From Strigops habroptila (taxonomy: Eukaryota > Chordata > Aves > Psittaciformes > Psittacidae): a stretch of DNA of 64,000 nt. The stretch is taken from NCBI RefSeq assembly GCF_004027225.2, contig NC_044284.2, forward strand, positions 11,574,501 to 11,638,500. Direction: 5' to 3'. Position 1 is the stretch's first letter; every line of letters begins with the position of its first letter. This document shows, piece by piece, positions 1 through 17,210 of the stretch. The notes under the pieces are model-generated. The model was not told where the DNA came from and did no database searches. It worked only from the letters and a program-made list of their open reading frames with translations. A program made the translations under genes and the position numbers.

Positions 1-84
1 AGCGTTTAGCTGGTGTGAGTGAGTCTTAGAGTGCATGTACCCCTTCATCATTCATAAATGCTTCTTGGGAGCATTGAGGCTTAG

Positions 85-705
85 ATGTTCACAGAATTGA
101 ACCAGCTGAGGCTGAAAGGGACCACTGGGGGTCATCTAATTCAGCCTCCCTGCTCAGGCAGGGTCACCTGGAGTGCATTGCTCAGGATTGTGTCCAGGTG
201 GTTCTTCAGTATCTCCAGGGAAGGAGACTCCACAACCTCTCTGGGCACCCTATTCCAGTGCTCAATCGCCCTTATGGTAAAGAAGTTCTTCCTCATGTTC
301 AGGTGCGGCTTCCTCTAGTTTATGCTCACTGCCTCTTGTCCTATGTCCTGGCACCACTGAGAAGAGCTCAGACTCATCCTCTTGACACCCTCCCTTTGGA
401 TACTTCCACACACTGATCAGATCCCCCCTGGGCCTTCTCTTCCCTAGGCTGAACAAGCCCAGCTCCTTCAGCCTTTCCTCACATGAAAGATGCTCCAGAC
501 CCTTTCTAGTAGCCTTTTGCTGGACCTGCTCCAGGAATTGTGTGTCTGCCTTCTACTGGGGAGCCCAAAGCTGGATGCAGCATTCCAGGTGAGGCCTCAC
601 AAGGGCAGAGCAGAGGGAGAGGATCACCTCCTTGACCTGCTGGCCATGTTCTTTCTAATGCACCCCAGGATACCACTGGCCACCTTGGGGCTGCACGCAA
701 GAGCT
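85..705 (-). mobile_element. CR1 LINE fragment, long 3' portion
   Basis: The plus strand reads as the reverse complement of an avian CR1: an AGAATTGAACCAG-like 3' end, then the phrases for 'cacaacctctctgggcaccctattccagtgct', 'gtaaagaagttcttcctcatgttcaggtg', 'cttctcttccctaggctgaacaagcccagc' and 'aatgcaccccaggatacc', in the usual order. It is about 600 bp, so it reaches further into the element than the other copies here, and it is diverged. The open frame over 490-906 is carried by this repeat and is not a gene. The inner (left-hand CR1) border is uncertain. Confidence 0.85.
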
Positions 706-3700
706 TCAACATTATGTATGTGGGTCCTGGGGAGCAGTCTGGCCCAAAGGTATGGTTTGACCCCAAGGGCTTTAGCCATGCAGAAGGCCACTGCTGTCTT
801 TCTTCTCACTACAGCAAGTGGCATTACTTGCATAGAATGTTCCCTCATCCCCAAGTCTGAGCAGGGAGTGGAAAAGTGTTTCTTCTCCATGGAAACTTCT
901 CTGTAAGTACAGTGTTTGTTTTTTCTTTTGTTTTTACTTAACAGCTTGTTATTTTAAAGTACTTATCTATGTGTGTCTAAACGTTTCTGCTTGTGAGAGA
1001 CAGCCAGGGGAGGGAGGGAGGAAAGAGGGGAAAAGTGACTGATGCCAGGATAAAATTGCTCTGAAGGCACGTAGATCTGCAGAGTTTCTGAATACATCTG
1101 CTCAAATGGCTGAGGATCAGGGGGGTCCCTGGCTTTGAAGGGAAGATGGAAGTGATAATTCCTCCCTGGAGTCTTTAATGTGCTTTCTAGACAGCAGTGT
1201 CCCTTTCTGCTCCCATGGCAGGAGCAGCGGATGGCTTACTCAGCCCAAAGCGGTCCCCAGGGAGGGGACAGCCCTGTTGGGGCAGGGCAGGAGGTGTGGC
1301 AGCACTGGTGCTATCCCGCTGCCCAGAAGCTTCCGTTCATCCCCAGTGCCACGTAGCCCTGCTCGGTGTTGACCGTGGCCAGCAGCCAGCTTTCTCGTCT
1401 GTTTCCTCTGGTGTGGTCAGGCACACTAGCCTGGGAGGTGAGAGGAAAGGGAAGAGGGTAGTGATGGGTCCTGGGCATCCATATGCCCTATGAAGGAGGC
1501 ACGCACTAGCGCAGCCCTTTCCCCTGCTAAGTGTTTCCAGGGACCTGCTCACTCATGCTGAATTAGGATGCTGCTAGAAAGCAGATACCAAACAGCTTCC
1601 ACCCCCAAAACTATGTTGCCCCCAAAAAAGCATCCTTTGCTCAAGGAGGGCTGGCTGGAGGTGTTGCAAAGCCTCTCACCCCGTGGGCCGTGAGTGAAAG
1701 GGAAAGCTGGTTCTCAGCACATTGGCATCATCTTACTCACTGGAACAATGTTCAAAGCTGGGCGTCTTATCTCAACCCTTATCCAAACCAGTGATAGCAG
1801 AGCGCAGTGATGGAAACCATATGGCGCATGGAAGGCAAAGCCTCATGCGATGATCGGTGCAGATGACTAGGATGGTTTTCTCTAGGGAAGATGCTGCTTT
1901 GGGGTTAAAGCCTCTGAAGGTCTGTGTGTGGGCTTGTTCGCCCTCCTGCAGGAAGCAAAACAAGTAGCAAACTAAAAACAACCCTCAGTTGACAGGATAC
2001 GCAGTTAAGTGTTGGTGCCTGTCCCAGGCTGTGATCAAGGGCAGAAGAATAGCTAAATCTGGGAGAGGATCAGCCATAGATGTGCCATAGTACACCTCAG
2101 AGCTGGTACATGGGGACCAGGTATTAGTGACCCTGTTATGAGGCGATTTGGGATAAGGAAGAGAGATTCTGGGTCTATAATGTGCTGGAGCAGATGCTAC
2201 CACCATACCCCCTGCTCTTGGCCACCATGTCTGCATTGAGCACGGGTGCTGGTCACCACCAGGGAGGTGGCCCTGCAGCTTTGGGTGCGTTGCCCATGGG
2301 CACAGTTTGAGATGAGGCTGTTTCTTGGGATTCTGCCGTTCCAGAGGGATCCCCCCTGCTGGGTGCTGCCCCATCTCCTTGTGAGCACTGCCAGAGACTC
2401 GAGACCAGCAGCAAAGTCTGCTTCTTTCTGGAGCTCTCTCCTGCTGCAGCCAACGTGCACCAAGGACTGGGGGTAGGAAAAAGGCTTTTACACAGCTTTA
2501 AAGTGGAGACTTCCTCATCTGTCCAAAAGATGATGCGTTTCATAAGCAAAACAAGCCCTGTTGTTCCAGACCTCCCCAGTTTTTCCAGCCTGGGTCTGTC
2601 CCCGGTGCCATCATCCCTGCTGCCAGTCTGTGTCCAGTGACACACTTGGTATGAGAATCTCTCCGTGTCTTAGGACCATGGTGCAACATCTGCCTCCACG
2701 TGCAGGTAACAGTGATGCCCCAAGTCCGAATCCTGGGGCAGAGCTGGGAATGCAGCAGTTTCTCCCTGCTGAAAGCTGGCTACAAGAGTTCTTATCCCTT
2801 TGTGGGGAGCAAGCCTACATCATTTAACCTTCAGCATCAGCCTCCTGTCCCCTGGTGCCCGCAGCAGGGACATGTAGTGCTCAGCCCACAGCAAAGCTGC
2901 TGGCCAAGGACACTTCTTTCGAGGCCAAGCAGTGACATTCATGTGCCTCAGCCTTGTTTTGGATCCTGTGACCTCTTGGCTGCCATTCCCTTTGTGCAAA
3001 GGAGCTGGCTGGAGGGTGGGGAGCGCTTCAGCCCCTGCCCGGGAGCCTGGCGGAGCTGCTTGTGCTGTGGCTGGTGGCCAGTGTGATGAGATGTGGTCTT
3101 TGGAGACCTCCTTAAGGGCAACCACTATGTTATCTTCCCATCCCCTTCCTGTCTTGCATCTCTCTTCCCATCTTCCCCCCTGCCCATCCTTTCTTTGAGC
3201 TGCAGGAAAGGGTATTTAGAAAGGAACGAGCTGGAAGTTAATCCAGAAAAGCTCCTTGCTCCTAAGCTGTCCCATCTTTCAGTGGCCCAAGCCAGCTCCT
3301 GGCTCATCCCCAGCCCTTCTTGCCTTCGGTGCAACGGAGACAGGCATGAGAGGGCTGATGTGCTCAAAATCTTGCTATGGGTGAAAGGGAAATGCAGCCA
3401 AGAGTTTAATTATTAATGTAACCAAAGTCTAAACAGTCAAAGAGCTTTTATCTCTGATTTAGATTGCAGAAACGGAAAATAATGCAATGAATGCTGTTGT
3501 ACTAATAACACAGTAGCACTAGTAACAGAGCTCTGCATGTCTTTAGCTGGTCCTTGGGGAGTGGTTTCTCACCTTGGGGTCCCAGTGCATCTCCCCATGC
3601 CTGGCATCCCCCTGCTCCTGTATCCCTCTGACAGCATCCTTATGGGATGACAGAGCACGTTAATCTGCCAGGACAGACTGTCCTGTTACAGCTGCCTGTG

Positions 3701-3890
3701 CTCAGCCCCGATGCCTCATACAAAGATGAGGGAATGAGCACTAAACGAAGCATTGCTGCTTGGCCAGTGGAGAAGCGACTTAATTGAGTCAAACCAAAGC
3801 AACCCTGCCCTCCCCGTGTCTGCCTTCCCTCTGATGGATCTGCAGCCCCACGTCAGCGCTGGGGGGAGAAATGAGAGCAACCAAATGCGC
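706..3890. other. Intergenic stretch, no recognisable gene
   Basis: Between the CR1 copy and the PROCR polyadenylation signal I find only short, overlapping frames with no recognisable protein domain and no convincing exon with flanking splice signals. The sequence is unique and moderately GC-rich, with a small AT-rich patch near 3400-3500 that has a GTTAAT-like HNF1 half-site look. It may hold downstream regulatory sequence or part of a non-coding transcript, but nothing decides that. Confidence 0.5.
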
Positions 3891-3910
3891 TGGGAGAGCT
3901 GATGGGTGGT

Positions 3911-3916
3911 TTTATT
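3911..3916 (-). terminator. PROCR: Polyadenylation signal candidate for PROCR
   Basis: TTTATT on the plus strand is AATAAA on the minus strand. It lies about 430 nt downstream of the PROCR stop codon (4343) and is the first canonical hexamer met in that direction, giving a 3' UTR of roughly 450 nt. Inferred from position only. Confidence 0.55.
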
Positions 3917-4342
3917 ACACGACATCTCCAAGCACTGCCACAGAGCCTGACATCCGCCCTCCTGTGTGTTTATCCCTATCAAACAGGGATAAATGAGGGT
4001 ATGATGCCATCCTTTTAAACCCATACTTGGTTGTTCCTCCTGCTGATTTCACCCATCTTGCTTCCCCATCTTTTTCCATCCGTGCCACGTGTATTTCAGT
4101 GTTAAGACTCAGTGCATGACACCAGCCTGGTGTGGGGACCATCCCCAGCGCAGGGCACTGCTGCTTGGGGGGGTCAGCCCAGCTTGGACTAGGCAGGGAA
4201 CCCACCGATGTCTTTTGGGAGCAAAGCCTGCGGTGCTGGGGAGACATAACCCTTGTGTGGCACAGGCTTGGTCCCTGCCTCCACAGGAGGAAGATGGGTC
4301 CATTCCCTGCCTCCACAGGGTGATGTGGGACCGCTGTCTCCG

Positions 4343-6014
4343 CTAGCAGCTCCCTCCTGTGCACAAGAAGATCCCTACAGCCATGCCCAGCAAGGCGAAG
4401 GTCCCCAGGATCAGGCCCAGCACCAGCGGGGTGTGCGACCGGCTGCTCTGTTTACCTGCAATAAGAGGGATGGAGGTGAGACAGGGCTCATCCCCACCGA
4501 GCCACCATCTCCCCTCCCAAACCTGGCACGGACCCGACGCAGCACTCTGAGCCTGCAGGATGCCCACACAGGTGGTGTTGAGGAAATGCTGGAGATCCCG
4601 GGTGGTTTTGGGGTACTTCATCAGCTCCCTCTCAGCAAAGGTGGCCACCGCATCCCTGCCGGGCCAGCGCCGCTCCCAAGTGGCATTGGGGACATGGAAG
4701 CTCAGGAAAGCTGTCCCGTTGAGTGTCACCTCGTAGAAGCTTTGGGCTGTGCCATTGGGGAAGAGGCGGCAGCCGAGGTGGCAGCACAGGCTCTGGGTGT
4801 CTGTGGGGACAGAGGGAGCGGGTCAGGGTCAGCATGTTCCTACCCTTGGCAGCCCATGGTTGTCACCAGCATCAAGCTGTGCACTGAGTTTGTGAGGTCT
4901 CAGCCTTACACCACAAGACCCAGCTGCTGATCTGTTTTCACTCGGTTTAGCTGCAAGGGCAACTTTTCCCAACAGATGGGCACTGTGCTTTATCTTCCCC
5001 TTCCTTATCTGTGTACAGCACAGCTTCAGTGTCACAGAGACGGGCGGGTTTTCGGCACAGAGTGAGCTATTCCTTGCCATCATGGAAGGATGTGGCACAG
5101 GGATCATGGGGACACCGGGCAAGGAGAGACCCCGAGGTGAGAAAGTGCTTCCTAAGGGCCAGGTAAGGAAATGCGGAGCTGGGGCAAAACTGGTTTGGGG
5201 GTAAAAAAGGAAATGAAGGGGAAACATAGCCTGGACAGGAACATCAGGAGCAATGCAAGCAGGGACACGAAGCCATTGCCATCAGCATCCCACACCTCCC
5301 ACAGCAGCTGCAGGATGCAGATGGGATGCAGGCAGGGTGCAGAGAGGAATGAAGGCAAAGTACAGGCAGGGTGCAGGCCTTTTCCCAAGGGGCAGGAGGA
5401 GATTGAACACCATCCTATTCCCAGGGTGGGCTCTGGGTAAGAAATTCCCAGCTCAGCAGAAGGGCTCCTTTTGCCCAGAGAGAGGATTTGCACGTGGCCG
5501 TGTTCCCATCCCTTTGCCCAGCTGTCCCTGTGGCCAGGCGGTGAAGGGGGGGCTCCTCTTCCCCATTAGGACCCATGCCTGTGCCCTCCCAGGGTACCAC
5601 TCACAGTTGATAGGCCTCTCTTTGCTGAAGAGCTTCACCAGCTGGCCGAAGTAGTCCAGGTAGGTGGTCACATCCTGCTGCCGCCTGGCCCAGGCATCCG
5701 GAGGCTCCAGCGGCAGCACCTGGGTGACATTAAGCCCTTCCAGGAGATGGCTGAGCTGCCCATCCAGGCTGGCATTCCCCCAGAATTCAGAGCTGCCTTT
5801 GGAGACACGGGTCTGCTGCAGCATGGTGAAGGTGAGCGGGGCTGCGGGAGACACCAGACATCACCCACCGCCTCATCCCCTCCCCTAAAACCCATGGGTG
5901 TCACCCCATGCCAACCCCAAGTCCCTCCAACCCCAGCCACCACCGTGTCCTTGCCTTACCCGCCTGGTCCGCCCCACAGCCCAGGGCCCCGCAGAGCAGC
6001 AGCAACCGGAGCAT
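4343..6014 (-). CDS. PROCR: PROCR, endothelial protein C receptor (EPCR, CD201), complete, 4 exons
   Basis: Exons on the minus strand: 6014-5960, 5841-5605, 4800-4534, 4455-4343. All introns are phase 1 and the spliced frame is 672 nt, 223 aa (human about 238). The product is a type I membrane glycoprotein with an MHC-class-I/CD1-like alpha1-alpha2 fold that binds protein C and activated protein C on endothelium. Visible: a leucine-rich signal peptide (MLRLLLLCGALGCG), exon 2 as the alpha1 domain, exon 3 as alpha2, and exon 4 with a transmembrane helix (LVLGLILGTFALLGMAVGIF) and the very short tail CTGGSC; GIFLCTGG is the hallmark ending of EPCR. Seven N-glycosylation sequons are present (NAS, NVT, NYT across the exon 2/3 junction, NGT twice, NAT, NTT). 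Exon 3 uses a poor donor (gtccgt); the alternative gtttgg 9 nt downstream breaks the phase. Start: purine at -3. It is divergent from PFKL. Confidence 0.93.
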
Positions 6015-6254
6015 TGTGGGGATGGGGACTGGAATGGTGGCCCCACGGCTGGCCTGGCGGGGAGTTAAGCAGGACAGGGAGGTGGGGCTGCGGGAGGAGG
6101 AGAGTGGGAGTCCGGCCAGGTCTCTCCCATTTCCTTAGCCCGAGCCACACGCACCCCTTCCCTGCCAGACATGCCCTAAGGCTCTGAGCTCACAGGAGAG
6201 TGAGCAGTCAGCGCCTGCCTCAGTTTCCCCATCCCTTGGGGACGAGCCCCTTGA

Positions 6255-6525
6255 GTCATAGAATCATAGAATCACAGAAAGGAAGGGACTTTAATATCAT
6301 CCAGTTCCAAACCCCTGCCACAAGCAGTGGGCACCTTCCACTAGAGCAGGTTGCTCCAAGCCCCTGTGTCCATCCTGGCCTTGAACACTGCCAGGGATGG
6401 GGCAGCCACAGCTTCTCTGGGCACCCTGTGCCAGCGCCTCCACACCCTCACAGGGAAGAACTTCTTACTAATGTCTAACCTGAACTTCCCCTGTTCAAGT
6501 TTAAACCCATTGCCCCTTGAATGTA
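6255..6525 (-). mobile_element. CR1 LINE 3' fragment between PROCR and PFKL
   Basis: It begins on the plus strand with the tandem AATCATAG / AATCACAG 3' terminal repeat of CR1, followed by the 'catccagttcc', 'cttccactagagcaggttgctccaag', 'cttgaacactgccagggatggggcagccacagcttctctggg' and 'acctgaacttcccctgttcaagtttaaaccca' blocks in order. It is 5' truncated at about 270 bp, as usual for CR1. Confidence 0.93.
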
Positions 6526-6893
6526 CGATGCCAGCGGGGAAACACAGCAGCGGGGGACCATTCCAGGAGGCGAAGGGAAGGATGGAGGGAAGCAGCCCCA
6601 CAGCCCCATGCTGCACCCATGGGGGGCCTGGCGAGGACGTCCAGCGCCGGTGCTCCCGGCAAGCGCTGGTGCGACACGACCCCCCCGTATCCCTGGAAGG
6701 ACGCGGTTCTAAGGATGCAGCATCCCTGCACCACGGGCAGGGCGGGGGTTCGGGACCGCGAAACGCCTGTCAGGGCTCGCTCTGGCGCCTGCAGGAGCTG
6801 TAGTTTAGCGTTTACACGGTCCGAGATGCGCATTAAAACGCCGCGCTGCGGGGCGGGCGCACCGGCACCGCACGTTGCGGCGTGCCGCGGGGG

Positions 6894-6945
6894 GGGGCGT
6901 GTCCTCACCGCGGGGGGGGGCGTGTCCAGTATCGGAGGCGTGTCC
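6894..6945 (+). promoter_or_regulatory. PFKL: Triplicated KLF/Sp-type GGGCGTG boxes in the PFKL promoter
   Basis: GGGGCGTGTCC occurs at 6894-6904 and 6917-6927, and the variant GAGGCGTGTCC at 6935-6945, all in one orientation and within 80 nt of the PFKL start codon. The first two are preceded by runs of 8-10 G. GGGCGTG/CACGCCC is the classical recognition core of KLF and some Sp factors. Factor binding is inferred, not shown. Confidence 0.5.
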
Positions 6946-6972
6946 GGCGGCGCCGGTGCCGGGAGCGCAGCG

Positions 6973-12821
<5,849 letters not shown>

Positions 12822-14235
12822 TCCCACCAGCCCAAGCCATAGCCCCCCGCCCTGTGTCATCTCCATCCCCACATGCTGCTCGGGGAGCACCAGGTCCCCT
12901 GTTCTCAGTAGCCCTGTAGCTTTGCCGTCGACCCCTTAAAGCAGGCAGAGCCTGGTCGCAGTTCCCAAACCAGCACAATCCTGCCCCAAAACGCTGGTCC
13001 AGGGTCTGGTTCCTGTGCAGGTGCAGAGAAGAGGTGTTGCTAGAGCCCTGCTCCAGAACCCAGACCCTTTGTCTTCCTTAATAGTTCATTCCTATTATTT
13101 AATGATGGGGTATCTTGATTCCTTATTTAGTGGCTTGACCGCCTGAGCCAACTGCTGCTGTTAGTCACCTGCCCTGTGTGCAGGAGGGGAGCCAAGGAGG
13201 ATGCGGTGCCATCCCGGAGTGGGTAGGGGCTGCTCCCGGGGGCTTTCAGCTGCCCTCAGGGCCCTGGTAAAGCTCCATCCTCCCATGGTGTTTGGCCTGT
13301 GGGGTGTCTCGAGGGCTCAGCACACAGCACTGCTCCTAGCAAGCCCCTTTTTCCCAGCCACCTTGCATGATGCTTGGCTGTGAACGTCACCATGCGGCCC
13401 CGGGTGCTGTGTCCGTCATCTCACTCCCAAAATCTTGTACCATTCGTGGCGCTGCTCTCCTCCTCTAGAGATAAAACCTGCTGGAGCCAAACCTGTCTTG
13501 CTGGAGAGTGGTCATTGCGCGCCGTGGCGGGGAGACCTGTGTTTAGGATGGGGTGAATGAAGCCAGATGGTTTGCCATGGAATAACGCCTGGCCATGAGG
13601 TTTCTCTGCTTCATGCATCCTCAAAGCCTGGGAGAATGGGACGTCAGCATCCCTCTGCGGTCAGACTTCGCAATCCTGGAGGAAAATTGCTTCTCCTTTG
13701 TTTTGGTTCCCACCTTCAAAGAAAGCGCAGAAGTGATTTATGGAGGCGCTATGTTTGTTTGTTAAGGCAGTTTCCCAGGGCAGCTGCCAAGCGTGCCGGC
13801 TCCCGCGTGCACTGCTCGGCTCAGCCGATGCCAGATGGACGCACATAGCCCCATTCCCAGGCCGCTTCCCTCCCAGTGCTTCAGGCTGATGGCTCCAGCC
13901 CCTGGGACATGGCCAGCACCAGGATGATGCTTCCCAGTGTTTTGGGTTGAACACGGAACACGCAGTTATGTTTTCCTCCCCATGGAGTTGTCCCCAAGTG
14001 ATAAGTTCTTTCCTCCAGCCCTGATTTCAGTGCTTTTCCCCTAGCTGGCCCCGTTACTTGTTTTAGGCTCTGGAGGAAGATCATAACTACTGTATTTTCC
14101 CTGCCAGAGCTGGACATACAGAGAATTAGCAGGCCTTGGTGATGGAGGCAGCATCACTGCTATTCGTGGCCGAGTATCTGCTATGGGGACCCCAGGCAGA
14201 GACCTGGCTGCTCCTGCCAGCACTGGTGAGTGGGA
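12822..14235 (+). other. PFKL: PFKL 3' UTR and downstream flank
   Basis: No further coding exon is visible after the PFKL stop at 12821. No canonical AATAAA occurs in the first 1.4 kb; the best near-stop hexamer is the variant GATAAA at 13470-13475, giving a 3' UTR of about 670 nt, and the first AATAAA is at 14850-14855 beyond a CR1 copy. The true end of the transcript is therefore unresolved. AT-rich patches (ATTATTTAATG near 13095) could be UTR elements. Confidence 0.45.
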
Positions 14236-14525
14236 AATAGAATCATAGAGTCACAGAATGATTTGAGTTGGAAAGGACCTTAAGATCATCTAGTTCCAAT
14301 CCCCTGCCATGGGCAGGGACGCCTCACACTAGAACATGTCACCCAAGGCTCTGTCCAACCTTGTCTTGAACACTGCCAGGGATGGAGCGTTTACCACTTT
14401 TTTGGGCAACCTGTTCCAGTGCCTCACCACCCTCACAGTAAAGAACTTCTTCCTTACATCTAACCTGAACTTCCCCTGTTTTAGTTTAAACCCATTACTC
14501 TTTGTCCTATCACACCATCCTTTGT
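14236..14525 (-). mobile_element. CR1 LINE 3' fragment downstream of PFKL
   Basis: Starts with AATAGAATCATAGAGTCACAG (terminal repeat units), followed by the standard 'atcatctagttccaatcccctgccatgggcagggac', 'ccttgtcttgaacactgccagggatgg', 'cctcaccaccctcacagtaaagaacttcttcc' blocks. About 290 bp, 5' truncated. It is more diverged than the copy at 6255. Confidence 0.92.
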
Positions 14526-17210
14526 GTGCTTCTGAGAAGCCCCAGTGGCCCCATTCGCCTGCCTCAACATCCAAGAGTCCCCAGGGACAGTTTAAGCACA
14601 AGTTCATGCTGTATCCACAGCCGCTGGTATTTTCCACCATGGGGAAACATTTTCCTTCACTACTTGATACCCCTGCTAAGGCAAAAGGTGCAGGTGAAAG
14701 CAAGTCATGCCAAAAAGCTCTCAGCAGCAGGCAGGGCAGTGGATGGGCTGGCGTGGCACCACAGCCCGGTTTAGCCTGTGAATGGGGAAGGAGGCGTCCC
14801 CACCTGGACAAGCGTCACCGCAGCCTTAACACTTCGTTTCCACCCCAAAAATAAAAGCCTGCATTGCCAAACTCCTGGCAAGCACAGCCCTCCTATCTTG
14901 TGGGGAGCAACCACCCCGTGCCCTACCAGGACAAGCAGGAGGGGACATAGTGACTGTGCACCCGAGCTCCCCAGCACATCGAGCCCAGGCCCAGCTTCCC
15001 ACCCTCCCCGTAGAGAAGGCAGGACAAAAAGGCACGAGCATCTTTCAGCGAAGGGCAGGCTGCCAGGTCCCTGGGGTGAAAAGGCACGAGGCAAAGGGGC
15101 CAGGCTCCCCCCAGGCTGTGCCAAGAGCGAGCAGGATGCTGCGGGGTCATCCTGCAAAGAGTGGCTGGGAGCATCAAGGGCAGCTCGCCTGGCAGCGGGA
15201 GCACCCGCAGCCGCCAAGTATGAAGAGCGCAGCACGTAAGCGGCGAGAGCTCGGGGACAGTCGTGCTGTCAGGGATTAACAGCCCAGCTTCTCCAGTGGA
15301 GCGGGGAGGAACCGTGCCAGAGCAGCCTCAGGCCATGGCGATTGCTCCGTTAGGCACCCTCATAGCGAAGGAGCCTCGGTGACAAACGATGGCGCTTTGA
15401 TCACTCTCCTTCCAGCAAAGCTGGGGTATGGGGGGGTCTGGCATGCCCAAAGAGCAGCTCCTCTGTTCCCCCCAACTTGTACAGGCACGGCTACTGCCAC
15501 CGAGACAGCCTGGGAGAGGGCTTGCCCTCAGCACAAGGGTAAGATGCAAACAAGATGACGGGTAAGTCTCTTGGGCCCTGGCTGTCAAGGGAGGTCTGGT
15601 ACAGTATAAATCACACTGGCCTTTTAAACTAGGTTTGACGCAGAAGGCAAGATCTAGGTCATCTGAGGAGTTAAATGCCTCAGCAATCCTCACCCAAGTG
15701 ATGAGGGTCAAACTGCGCACCCTCCCACCAATGTCAAGTCAACAGGATTGTAGACACAGAGCTGTCATCATCCCCTAGGATGAGCATTCCTTCCTTCCTG
15801 GCAGCATGACAAACAGGGAGAGTGGGGACATGGAAAAGGCCATGTCCCCTGCACAGCACTGGGGTCCACAGCTGAGCAGCACACAGGATTCACATCCTGT
15901 GTCTGAGGGGCCATTACCCTCCCTTTGCACCTATGCACAAGCAAGTGAGCTTTACTCACCCATCTCCTTTGCTTCCTTTGCTCCGTGTGGACCCGTGGCT
16001 GCAAGAAGATTCCCAAATACCACAGTGCCTTTGAAAGCAGCCCCTGCAGCAGCCCAGTGTGCTACCAACCCACACCAGAGGCTGGTGAGCCATTTCCCAG
16101 GTCCAGTGAAGCGGGAAGGCACAGGGGCCCACAGCCCTCCTCCTGCTCCACAGGGATAACAATGCAAGCCATGAACCAGACGTAATGGAGCAATGCCCAG
16201 AGTCAGTTGTTCTCACTACATTTGCTGAAGCCCAGCCACAAGTGACGCATCCTAGAGGGATAATTGGTTTTATTTGGTATGTCACAACATTTCAGTTTGT
16301 ATTTAGGAGCTCTATAAAATCTTAGTAAATGCAGCTTTTTCAATTAAGGAAAAACACCAACTCCTGATGCCTGTGCAAGCCGGACAGTAACGCCTGGTTT
16401 GTCTTCTCCTACCTGCAAAGTGCCCAAGGGCTTTTTACTCTGATGTTGTTTCCTTAAGCTGCTCTAATGCCTGCAGGGGCATGAGGGGGTGAGTAGAGCT
16501 GAACGTTCAGGATCTGGGAGAGAGTAATTGCTGTTTCACCGAGGCTGCATCAGCTTTTCTTTGGGCTGCCTGACCGCCAAGTCAGATGCTGCACATTGCT
16601 AATGCGGACCAAAAGAAGTCAGGAGTTGAAGATAAATACAGAATTTGACATTGACCTTCACCATCTGCACCAGACAGTTCTTGGTGATCATTTCAGGCAG
16701 CGTCTCTCCAATAGACTTCACAAAATCATATCTTTGTGGTAGAAACTGCCTTCAGAGCGTGCTACACACAGAGGCTGGCCAAGGATCAATCTGACAGGGA
16801 GCCACCAACAAGCAGTGACCTTTCTGGCCGTCGGCAGGCTTTGCCATCCCCCTTCGATCGCACAGCACAGTGGCACCACTCACTGCAGCCCCGCTCACTT
16901 CTGCTTTGCTGATTCACCTGCAGCTCCCATCAAACAGCCCCAGCAACATGAGATAGAAATGTTAACAGAGCCTGCTACACAAGCAGGAAAGCTCCCGAGA
17001 GCTGGGTCAGGCGCTACCAGCCCCAGCGTGATGTGCACAGCCAGGGGCGATGTCAGGAGCTGCAGAGGCAGCCAGCAGCGTCCCAGTCCAGCCCCTCCAC
17101 AGGGAAAGCACAGAGGGAAACACTGAGGCTTTGGCTGCAGCCAGGCATGTGTGAGCAGAATGGTGCTGCAGGTCTGGCTGGTTCTCCAGGGAGGTTTGTA
17201 ATGGGCACTG
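14526..17210. other. Convergent intergenic region between PFKL and CFAP410
   Basis: This holds the presumed end of PFKL and the CFAP410 3' UTR. Only short open frames without recognisable domains occur. An AATAAA on the plus strand lies at 14850-14855. On the minus strand the first AATAAA below the CFAP410 stop is at 16269-16274. No recognisable repeat was seen in 14530-16260. Confidence 0.5.
16269..16274 (-). terminator. CFAP410: Polyadenylation signal candidate for CFAP410
   Basis: TTTATT on the plus strand equals AATAAA on the minus strand. It is the first canonical hexamer below the CFAP410 stop codon and would give a 3' UTR of about 950 nt. Positional inference only. Confidence 0.4.

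Larger units (their letters stand above)
6015..6972. promoter_or_regulatory. Head-to-head intergenic spacer, PROCR / PFKL promoters
   Basis: The two start codons face away from each other with 958 bp between them. The PROCR-proximal part (6015-6250) is GC-rich without an obvious TATA box. A CR1 copy sits in the middle (about 6255-6525). The PFKL-proximal part (about 6780-6972) is a CpG island that runs on into PFKL intron 1 to about 7230. A shared bidirectional promoter is possible but not shown; the CR1 insertion physically separates the two ends. Confidence 0.6.

Noticed and set aside
490-906. 138-codon open frame near the left edge
   Set aside because: It runs largely through a CR1 copy and contains no recognisable domain; the frame is a repeat artefact.
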